This document shows positions 1 to 5,083 of a DNA stretch of 5,083 nucleotides, piece by piece. The notes under the pieces are model-generated. The model was not told the origin of the DNA, did not search any database, and saw only the letters and a program-made list of their open reading frames with translations. The translations under genes were made by a program, and so were the position numbers. The DNA is from DASWHD01 sp036393335 (lineage in GTDB: Bacteria; CG2-30-53-67; CG2-30-70-394): NCBI GenBank assembly GCA_036393335.1, contig DASWHD010000092.1, positions 1 to 5,083 on the forward strand, in the 5' to 3' direction. The stretch's first letter is position 1. Each line of letters begins with the position of its first letter.

Positions 1-2109
1 CAGGCGGGCCGCGCGCGCATCGGCATAGAGTGCCTGGGTCCGCGCGACCATCTCCCCCCAGTCATGGGCCGGGTGGATGTTCACCTCGATGACGCCCGGA
101 TCGGGCGTGACGGCCAGCTTGCAGACGCGCCAGTCCCGCGGTGGCTCGTAGCCCTCGAGCCTCACCTTCACCCCGAGGGTCGCGGCGGTCAGCTCGACCG
201 CGGCGACCAGGTCGAAATAGTGCTCCAGATGGGTCAGGGGGGGCATGAACACGTGCAGCACCCCGTCCCGGGGTTCCACGCACAGCGCGGTGTGGGCGAC
301 CTTGACCGGTCGCTTTCCGCGCCGGCGGTCGTCGTCGCCGATCTCCTGCTGGATGATCTCCGGATGGAGGTCCTCGGCCGCTTCCAGGCGACTGAAGCGG
401 CGGGTCACCTCGCTGTAGTAATCCCCCAGGGGCGGGCGGGGTGCGAACATGCACCGCTCCGGATCGATCTCGCGCTCCTCCTCCGCCACCCAGGGCAACG
501 CGTCCAGCGGCAGGCGCAGGCCCATGGGAGAGTCGCCGGGGGTGAGGAACATGCGCTGGCGGCGGAAGGTCCAGACGCTGCTCTGCCAGCGGTCCTGGGT
601 CCCGTCCCAGCGGATCGGCAGGGCGAATCCCACGGGCCGGCCGAGGTCCCCCGCGAGCAGCTTGACCAGGCGGCTGCGTTCCTCGGGGACCGCGAGGTCG
701 GCGTGCAGGAGGTCCACGTTGTCCGGCTGTATGCCCTCCTTCCACAGGTAGTACAGGCTGTCCTCGTAGCCCGGCACCAGATAGCGCTCCGCCAGGCCGA
801 GGGCGCGAGTGAGATGGCCGATAAAGCGTTCGGCATCCTCGGATCCCATGCCCTCGTCCGCGCCGTCCGCGGCGAACAGTTGCGGGTCGCGCCACACCGG
901 CTCGCCGTCGGTGCGCCACAGGCAGTTCAAGGACCAGCGCGGCAGGGGCTCTCCCGGATACCACTTGCCCTGGCCGTAGTGGAGCATCCCGCCGGTTGCG
1001 AAACGCCGCCACAGGCGGAGCAGGAGATCGCCCGCCAGCCTGCGTTTGTGATCCCCGAGGGCGTCCCGGTTCCACTGGGCGGATTCCATGTCGTCGATGG
1101 ACACGAAGGTCGGTTCACCGCCCATGGTCAGGCGCACATCTCCCGCCTCGAGGTCGGCGTCGACCTTGTGCCCCAGGGCCTCGATGGCCGCCCACTGGGT
1201 GTCGGTGTAGGGCTTGGTGACACGCGGGTCCTCGTGGATGCGCCGCACGCGGTTGCTGAATTTGAAATCCACCGTGCACGGGCCCGTCACACCCGTGATC
1301 GGCGACGCGCTACCGGGATCGGGAGTACAGGCCAGCGGGATGTGGCCTTCCCCGGCGAACAGCCCGGAGGTCGGGTCCAGTCCCAGCCAGCCGGCCCCCG
1401 GCACGTAGACCTCCGCCCAGGCGTGCAGGTCGGTGAAGTCGTGATCCGTCCCCGCCGGCCCCTCCAGCGGCTTCTCGTCCGGGGTGAGCTGTACCAGGTA
1501 GCCGGAGACGAAGCGCGCCGCGAGCCCCAGGTGGCGCAGGATCTGCACCAGCAGCCAGCCGCTGTCCCGGCACGAGCCGCGGGCCTTGGCCAGGGTCTCC
1601 GCGCAGCTCTGGATCCCGGGCTCCATACGGATGGTGTAGCCGATGTCCTTCTGGAGCCGTTGGTTGAGCGCGACCAGGAAGTCGACGATGGGTTGTGGCG
1701 CGCGGTCCACCCGCGACAGCCAAGCCTGGAGCAGCGGGCCGCTCTCCCGGATCTCCAGGTAGGGCGCGAGCTCCTTGCGCAACTGGGCATCGTACGGAAA
1801 GGGGTATTTGTCTGCGTACGCCTCCACGAAGAAGTCGAAGGGGTTGATGACCACCATCTCGGCCACCACGTCCACCTCGAAGGACAGGGCGCGCACCGGC
1901 TCGGGAAACACGATCCGGGCCAGGAAATTGCCGAAGGGATCCTGCTGCCAGTTGATGAAATGGCCTTTCGGCAGGACCTTTAGCGAATAGGCCTCGATCG
2001 ACGTCCGGGTATGCGGCGCGGGACGCAACCGGATGACGTGGGGCGAGACCGATACCTGGCGATCGAACCGGTATTCGGTCTTGTGGTTAATCGCGACTCG
2101 GATGGCCAT
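1..2109 (-). CDS. Transglutaminase-like protein with DUF2126 (putative amidoligase) region, 3' end outside the window
   Basis: The frame is open from an ATG at 2109 to the window edge, giving 703 codons without a stop. The protein starts MAIRVAINHKTEYRF, typical of the bacterial transglutaminase N-terminal domain (about residues 1-90). The transglutaminase core follows at about 150-270 with an intact Cys-His-Asp triad: Cys180 in GSCRDS, His229 in LHAWAEVY and Asp245 in LGLDPTSG. From about residue 300 the DUF2126 region begins, with MGGEPTFVSIDD at 329-340. Pfam describes DUF2126 as a putative amidoligase. Family members are usually about 1,100 residues, so roughly 400 C-terminal residues are missing. 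Relatives typically sit beside alpha-E (DUF403) and circularly permuted ATP-grasp genes, thought to act in peptide or amide-bond modification; any such neighbour would lie beyond the left edge. No signal peptide or membrane segment is visible, so a cytoplasmic location is inferred. The start is chosen by family resemblance, since no clear ribosome binding site precedes it. The substrate is unknown. Confidence 0.93.
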   Translation of the reverse strand, partial: MAIRVAINHKTEYRFDRQVSVSPHVIRLRPAPHTRTSIEAYSLKVLPKGHFINWQQDPFGNFLARIVFPEPVRALSFEVDVVAEMVVINPFDFFVEAYADKYPFPYDAQLRKELAPYLEIRESGPLLQAWLSRVDRAPQPIVDFLVALNQRLQKDIGYTIRMEPGIQSCAETLAKARGSCRDSGWLLVQILRHLGLAARFVSGYLVQLTPDEKPLEGPAGTDHDFTDLHAWAEVYVPGAGWLGLDPTSGLFAGEGHIPLACTPDPGSASPITGVTGPCTVDFKFSNRVRRIHEDPRVTKPYTDTQWAAIEALGHKVDADLEAGDVRLTMGGEPTFVSIDDMESAQWNRDALGDHKRRLAGDLLLRLWRRFATGGMLHYGQGKWYPGEPLPRWSLNCLWRTDGEPVWRDPQLFAADGADEGMGSEDAERFIGHLTRALGLAERYLVPGYEDSLYYLWKEGIQPDNVDLLHADLAVPEERSRLVKLLAGDLGRPVGFALPIRWDGTQDRWQSSVWTFRRQRMFLTPGDSPMGLRLPLDALPWVAEEEREIDPERCMFAPRPPLGDYYSEVTRRFSRLEAAEDLHPEIIQQEIGDDDRRRGKRPVKVAHTALCVEPRDGVLHVFMPPLTHLEHYFDLVAAVELTAATLGVKVRLEGYEPPRDWRVCKLAVTPDPGVIEVNIHPAHDWGEMVARTQALYADARAARL

Positions 2110-2203
2110 GGGGTGCCCGACTCGGCTGTGATCAATGGGAGCGGGGAAGATTGCTTTAGGGGGTCCGCCAAGTTGGCCGACTGGAGGCGGCCCTACGTGT
2201 AGC

Positions 2204-2218
2204 GCGGGTGCAACCCGC
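2204..2218. repeat. GC-rich palindrome, possible dispersed repeat unit
   Basis: Perfect inverted repeat with arms gcgggt (2204-2209) and acccgc (2213-2218) and a 3-base loop. It lies in a short context that reads, on the minus strand, as a GGCGGGTTGCACCCGC core flanked by GATGCGTTTCCT and GCTACACG. This style of element resembles the short intergenic repeats found in many copies in some gammaproteobacterial genomes. Only one copy is present here, so dispersed-repeat status is inferred. Confidence 0.35.
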
Positions 2219-2418
2219 CAGGAAACGCATCAAAGGTTTTTTTCCTCCCCGTAGTATCTGTCGCATGTAAGCACAAAATCCCGTGCAACGGACCCTCCCT
2301 CCGGCAAAGGTGCGTGACCTCTCGTCTGGCGACATCGCCCTGCTGAGCAGGCCGATCACCCAACAACGCACACGACCCCGGCATCACACCCAGAATGCAA
2401 TCGGGCATGACCCCGGCA

Positions 2419-2435
2419 CGAGGAGCAGATCCTCG
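2419..2435 (-). terminator. Hairpin downstream of the toxin gene, possible weak terminator
   Basis: Perfect 6-bp arms cgagga (2419-2424) and tcctcg (2430-2435) with a 5-base loop, starting 15 bases past the toxin stop codon. A second hairpin (cgggt 2447-2451, acccg 2457-2461) overlaps that stop. Neither is followed by a T-tract in the direction of transcription, so they fit a 3'-end stabilising structure at least as well as an intrinsic terminator. Confidence 0.3.
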
Positions 2436-2450
2436 GGGGAGAAACGCGGG

Positions 2451-2882
2451 TTAAATACCCGACGCCAGCCCCAGACTCGCCGCCGCCGTCGCCAGGGTCG
2501 CGTCACAGGCCAGGAAACGAAAGTCCACGCTGCCACCCAGTCGCAGCATCGCCGCCTCGGCCGCTGCCAGGTGCACGCTGTCGTATCCTCGCAGAGCAAA
2601 GCGCTCGGCCAGATCGCCGGCACGACGTACCAGCGCTTCATCCACCCCGAGGACGTCCACCCGCTGCCAGTCGCGCTCCAGGTCCCGCTTGAGGGTCGTT
2701 AGCCGTCGCGGCGTCAACCGGCCCATCCGCACCGCCCTGGCGAATCCGGCCCGCGCCTCCGCATACGTCAGCACATGGGTGCAAAGCGCCACCGCCTCTT
2801 TGATCGCCTGCCGCACGTGGGCGCTCTCCGGTTCCTTGACATACAGCTTCAGAAACGCCGAGGTGTCGAGGTAGAGGATCAT
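2451..2882 (-). CDS. vapC: VapC-type PIN-domain ribonuclease toxin
   Basis: A 143-residue protein of normal VapC length, starting MILYLDTSAFLKLYVKEPES. The PIN domain fills the whole protein, and its four acidic metal-binding positions are all present: Asp6 in YLDTSAF, Glu42 in TYAEAR, Asp101 in GYDSVHLAAAE and Asp127 in FLACDATL. Family knowledge: VapC toxins are Mg2+-dependent RNases, often cleaving tRNA or rRNA, and are neutralised by the co-expressed antitoxin. The RNA target cannot be read from sequence. The start at 2882 is supported by an ATGA overlap with the antitoxin stop and by GGAAGA six bases upstream. The frame can be extended upstream to 2987, but that stretch reads antisensically plausible residues through the antitoxin gene and shows no PIN homology. 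With all acidic residues intact, the toxin looks active. Confidence 0.93.
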   Translation of the reverse strand: MILYLDTSAFLKLYVKEPESAHVRQAIKEAVALCTHVLTYAEARAGFARAVRMGRLTPRRLTTLKRDLERDWQRVDVLGVDEALVRRAGDLAERFALRGYDSVHLAAAEAAMLRLGGSVDFRFLACDATLATAAASLGLASGI

Positions 2883-3163
2883 TCCCGATCTTCCAGGACG
2901 AGGTCCGACAGCTTCTTCTGGCCGGGTTGCCACGGGATCGGGTTCCGCGCCCCCTCCGGCTTGCCACCGGCGGCCGGCCGCACCCACGGCTGGCCCCGGA
3001 ATCGCTCGACGGCCGCCGCCTCCGTCTCGTCCGGCGTCTCGGTCACCGGCATCAACTGCGCGAGCGGCTTCCCCCGCGACGTGACCACCACCACCTCACC
3101 CGCCTGCATGCGCCGCAGATACTCCGACAGATGGTTCTTCAGCTCCCGTACGGAAACTTCCAT
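2879..3163 (-). CDS. vapB: Phd/YefM-family (VapB-type) antitoxin
   Basis: A 94-residue protein. The N-terminal part, about residues 1-45 (MEVSVRELKNHLSEYLRRMQ, then GEVVVVTSRGKPLAQLMPV), matches the Phd/YefM fold, which dimerises and binds operator DNA. The remainder (about 46-94) is rich in Pro, Gly and charged residues and ends KLSDLVLEDRE, the kind of flexible tail that wraps around and blocks the toxin. It is the first gene of a two-gene unit, its stop overlapping the toxin start by four bases, which implies coupled translation. An ATG at 3163 is preceded by GGGA in the 24-nt gap after the nuclease gene. The family normally represses its own promoter, and an operator-like palindrome lies immediately upstream at 3176-3205. 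VapB is used here as a role name; by fold it is Phd/YefM. Confidence 0.9.
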   Translation of the reverse strand: MEVSVRELKNHLSEYLRRMQAGEVVVVTSRGKPLAQLMPVTETPDETEAAAVERFRGQPWVRPAAGGKPEGARNPIPWQPGQKKLSDLVLEDRE

Positions 3164-3175
3164 CGCTTTGTCCCG

Positions 3176-3205
3176 TGTGGCTACGTTTCAGAAAGTGTAG
3201 CCACA
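3176..3205. promoter_or_regulatory. Inverted repeat, probable antitoxin operator
   Basis: Perfect 9-bp arms tgtggctac (3176-3184) and gtagccaca (3197-3205) are separated by 12 bases that themselves contain TTTC-A-GAAA. The element lies 12 bases upstream of the antitoxin start, covers the nuclease stop codon (3188-3190) and overlaps the candidate -10 box. Position, length and symmetry fit an operator for a dimeric Phd/YefM antitoxin, which is inference. In the read-through transcript it would also form a stable stem-loop. Confidence 0.55.
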
Positions 3206-3574
3206 TGCTCTCCCTTCAACAAGGCAGCCATCGATGAGATCGATGCGCTTGCCAGCCGCAAAGGCCACGGCGTCATCGGTGAAGACCCCGGAGGTCACGA
3301 CGAAGCCACCCGCCGCCCCCTTGGCAGCGATCACGCCATAGAGCTCGCGGATGATCTTCACTCCCACCTTGGACGTCTTCCACTGCTTGCACTGAACGAG
3401 GAATCGCTGGCCGGCCTTGGAAAGCACCAGATCCACACCGCCGTCGGCACCGTGCCCGCCGGTCTCCTCCACCGTGTAGCCACGCCGCCGGAACGCCTCC
3501 CCGACCAGCATCTCGAACTCGTGCAACTGCTCCCGGGCGGCCTCCGGGTCCTCGGCGATGGCGGTCGGCCTCAC
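3188..3574 (-). CDS. Mrr-type restriction endonuclease-like protein (PD-(D/E)XK fold), short form
   Basis: A 128-residue protein starting at GTG 3574. The Mrr catalytic domain covers about residues 17-115: HEFEMLVGEAFRRRGY (Glu21 in the first helix), then GGHGADGGVDLVL with Asp44/Asp48, then FLVQCKQWK with the Gln61-Cys-Lys63 form of the (D/E/Q)xK motif, then VGVKIIRELYGVI and GGFVVTSGVFTDDAV. In this family the domain cuts DNA, often modified or foreign. Relatives often carry extra membrane or zinc-ribbon domains; neither is visible here, and the protein ends abruptly after IDLIDG with a short unconserved-looking tail. The GTG start is chosen because it overlaps the upstream ATPase stop (GTGA) and has GGAG eight bases before it. 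A TTG at 3613 would add 13 residues inside the ATPase gene and is less likely. The overlap implies coupled translation with the ATPase. The DNA target is unknown. Confidence 0.85.
   Translation of the reverse strand: MRPTAIAEDPEAAREQLHEFEMLVGEAFRRRGYTVEETGGHGADGGVDLVLSKAGQRFLVQCKQWKTSKVGVKIIRELYGVIAAKGAAGGFVVTSGVFTDDAVAFAAGKRIDLIDGCLVEGRACGYTF
3194..3222 (-). promoter_or_regulatory. Candidate internal promoter for the toxin-antitoxin pair
   Basis: On the minus strand TTGTTG (3222-3217) and TACACT (3199-3194) are spaced by exactly 17 bases, matching 3/6 and 4/6 of the sigma-70 consensus. The predicted start of transcription near 3187 leaves a leader of about 24 bases before the antitoxin ATG. 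The match is modest on its own. The overlap of its -10 with the palindrome is what makes it credible. Confidence 0.35.
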
Positions 3575-4998
3575 GACGGGCGCTCCAGGGTGTTCTTGCC
3601 GATGGTGTAGCAATGGAGGGCCGCAGGGGTGAACTCAACCTCCACCGCGCCGGCATGCTTCCGCCCTGCCTTCGTGCAGGTCGTTACCAGCGGCGGACGC
3701 GCCAGAGGGTGGCGCCCGCTAAAGGCCATGAGCCCCCGCACCTCACGGAGGTCGTCGAAGGGCCGGTCTGACCACTTCGCCTCGACGGCAAACCGCGGGC
3801 GCTGGGTCGTCGGATCGAGGCTCACGAAATCCACCTCCCCCTGCTTCCAGCGGGCGTAGTAGAGCGAATCGACATAGGCGCTGTTGTGCAGCCACTGGCT
3901 GAACAACGCGGTCTCCACCAGCGGCCCCATCGCCTCATGACCCTCGTCGACGGGACCAAAGAGGGCCGCGCGCATGGTCGGGTTGGTGAGATAGACCTTG
4001 AACGCCGTCATCCGCTTGAAGTGGGCGGCGTCCTGGTCGACCCGGCGCACCCGCTTGATCAGGAAGGCCGCCTCCAGATAGTCGAGATACCGCGTCAAGG
4101 TGTTCTTCACTACGTGCGCCGTCTGCGACAGCGACTCCAGGCTCAGCTCCTGGCCGGTGTTGTAGGCGAGGGTATTGAACAGGCTGTTCAACTCCTGGAC
4201 GTCGGAGATGCCATAGAGGATCGGCAGGTCGCGCAGCAGCACCTTGTCGATGATGTCGCTCTTGATGTAACGCCGCGGGTCCTGGCGCACCTCCCGGGAG
4301 AAAACCGCTTCCGGAAAACCACCGAAGTTCAAGTAGTTGACCAACTCCTCGTTGAGCCCCCGGATGTCGTCGGTCTCGTAGCGCCGCCCCTGTCCGTCGC
4401 GGACCTCGCAGATCAGCTCGGGCTCGCGGTCGATGAAGCGCAGGTACTCGGCAAAGGTCAGGGGCGGCAATAAGAACTCCGTGAAACGGCCGGCACCGGA
4501 CTCGGCGCTCCTGGCCTTCAACGCCGCTGCCGCCGAGCCGGTCGCCACGAACCGCACCCCGCGGTAGCTGTCCACCAGCGACTTCAGGTGGACCTCCCAC
4601 CCTTTGAGGTACTGGATCTCGTCGAAGAAGACATAAAGCCGCGTCCCCTCCGGCCGGCCGAACAACTTTTGAAAGCGCTGTACCAGAGCCTCCAGGGTCA
4701 GTCCGGTGTACATCGGGGTCTCTAAGGAGACATACAGCACGTCCCGGCCGCTCACCCCATGGCGGTCCAGGAGGTCCTGGATGATGTGGTAGGCGAGGAT
4801 GGTCTTCCCGACCCGGCGTGGACCGAGCAGCACCACCGCCCGTTGCACGTCGGCCGCCTGCACCAGACGCGAGAAGTTCTCCAAGTAGGCGCGATGGGGG
4901 AAGGCCCGGTAGTCGGCATCAATCCCCCCGCCCGCTTGCCACCAGGGGTTATCTAGGTAGAGGCGATTTTCGACTTCTTTTTCAGAGACTTGGAGCAT
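3571..4998 (-). CDS. AAA+ ATPase with C-terminal DUF4143 (AAA_14/DUF4143 family)
   Basis: A 475-residue protein, a usual length for the family. After an N-terminal segment (NPWWQAGGG, about 17-25), the AAA_14 domain spans about 40-185. Its Walker A is GPRRVGKT at 59-66 (Lys65, Thr66), its Walker B is FFDEIQ at 124-129 (Asp126, Glu127), and a sensor-like ATGS is at 152-155. A middle helical region with LNFGGFPEAV (224-233) and a winged-helix-like stretch (about 280-320) follow. The DUF4143 region ends in a PD-(D/E)XK-like core: Glu362, Asp390 in GEVDF and Glu406-Ala-Lys408. ATP binding and hydrolysis are well supported. The cellular role is not established for most members, which are common in accessory regions. 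ATG 4998 is preferred; a TTG at 5007 would add only three residues. The ribosome binding site is weak. It is the first gene of the cassette and overlaps the nuclease gene by four bases. Confidence 0.9.
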   Translation of the reverse strand: MLQVSEKEVENRLYLDNPWWQAGGGIDADYRAFPHRAYLENFSRLVQAADVQRAVVLLGPRRVGKTILAYHIIQDLLDRHGVSGRDVLYVSLETPMYTGLTLEALVQRFQKLFGRPEGTRLYVFFDEIQYLKGWEVHLKSLVDSYRGVRFVATGSAAAALKARSAESGAGRFTEFLLPPLTFAEYLRFIDREPELICEVRDGQGRRYETDDIRGLNEELVNYLNFGGFPEAVFSREVRQDPRRYIKSDIIDKVLLRDLPILYGISDVQELNSLFNTLAYNTGQELSLESLSQTAHVVKNTLTRYLDYLEAAFLIKRVRRVDQDAAHFKRMTAFKVYLTNPTMRAALFGPVDEGHEAMGPLVETALFSQWLHNSAYVDSLYYARWKQGEVDFVSLDPTTQRPRFAVEAKWSDRPFDDLREVRGLMAFSGRHPLARPPLVTTCTKAGRKHAGAVEVEFTPAALHCYTIGKNTLERPS

Positions 4999-5020
4999 GA
5001 AACCCAACTAAGCGCAGGAC

Positions 5021-5055
5021 TGTGCACTTAGCACACATAAAATAAGCTCAGTCAA
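5021..5055 (-). promoter_or_regulatory. AT-rich leader of the ATPase gene with possible promoter elements
   Basis: The stretch after 4999 is clearly richer in A and T than the rest of the window. On the minus strand TTGACT (5055-5050) is a 5/6 match to a -35 box, but the best -10 at the right distance, GCTAAG (5032-5027), matches only 3/6. A small inverted repeat (tgtgc 5021-5025, gcaca 5031-5035, 5-base loop) overlaps that -10 position and could be a regulator site. The promoter call is weak. Confidence 0.25.
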
Positions 5056-5083
5056 CTGATCTTATCGTGTATTTCGCCCATTT

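Larger units (their letters stand above)
2110..2450. other. Intergenic spacer between toxin gene and transglutaminase gene
   Basis: These 341 bases contain no open frame with a recognisable protein. What can be seen is a GC-rich palindrome (2204-2218), a T7 run on the plus strand (2237-2243), a perfect 6-1-6 inverted repeat (cctgct at 2339-2344, agcagg at 2346-2351), a ten-base direct repeat gaccccggca (2374-2383 and 2409-2418), and hairpins just past the toxin gene. The promoter of the transglutaminase gene should lie here on the minus strand, but I could not find a convincing -35/-10 pair. Confidence 0.6.

Noticed and set aside
62..1075. A 337-codon frame on the minus strand
   Set aside because: It is a shifted frame inside the transglutaminase/DUF2126 gene, with an Arg/Pro/Gly-rich composition and no recognisable domain.
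64..1983. A 639-codon open frame on the plus strand
   Set aside because: It lies wholly antisense to the transglutaminase/DUF2126 gene. Its translation shows no family motif, and long antisense frames are common in GC-rich genes with strong third-position GC bias.
2193..2408. Small minus-strand frames in the spacer (2193-2408 and 2156-2371)
   Set aside because: They resemble no known protein, read through the palindromic repeat and lack a good ribosome binding site.
2374..2418. Direct repeat gaccccggca (two copies 35 bases apart) as a possible CRISPR or attachment site
   Set aside because: There are only two ten-base copies in GC-rich DNA, with no third copy, no regular spacing and no integrase or cas gene in the window.
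2883..2987. N-terminal extension of the toxin by 35 residues
   Set aside because: The extension runs through the antitoxin coding region in another frame. The PIN domain begins exactly at the ATG at 2882, which has its own ribosome binding site.
2927..3610. A 227-codon plus-strand frame across the antitoxin and nuclease genes
   Set aside because: It is antisense to two genes with clear family motifs and has no motif of its own.
3886..4473. A 195-codon plus-strand frame inside the ATPase gene
   Set aside because: It is antisense to the well-supported ATPase and has no independent support.

Overview
High-GC bacterial DNA whose recognisable genes all lie on the minus strand. Codon usage, protein families and the GC-rich hairpin in the spacer suggest a proteobacterium, plausibly a purple-sulfur or related gammaproteobacterium. 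That assignment is inference from general resemblance, because the window holds no marker gene.

Reading in the direction of transcription (high to low coordinates), an AT-rich leader (about 4999-5083) precedes an AAA+ ATPase with a C-terminal DUF4143 region (4998-3571). Its stop codon overlaps the GTG start of a small Mrr-type, PD-(D/E)XK nuclease-fold protein (3574-3188). After a 24-nt gap comes a type II toxin-antitoxin pair: a Phd/YefM-like antitoxin (3163-2879), then a PIN-domain VapC-type toxin (2882-2451), joined by an ATGA overlap. The gap before the antitoxin contains a perfect 9+9 bp inverted repeat lying over a possible promoter, which looks like an autoregulatory operator.

A 341-bp spacer (2110-2450) separates this cassette from the next gene. 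It holds several hairpins and a GC-rich palindrome resembling a dispersed repeat, but no convincing gene. The remaining 2.1 kb (2109-1) is the N-terminal 703 codons of a large transglutaminase/DUF2126 (putative amidoligase) protein that runs off the left edge.

The ATPase, nuclease and toxin-antitoxin genes are packed like an accessory cassette of the stress or defence kind. The transglutaminase-DUF2126 gene looks like ordinary chromosomal content. The two points most worth a second look are the translationally coupled ATPase-nuclease pair and the operator-like palindrome that overlaps the end of the nuclease gene.
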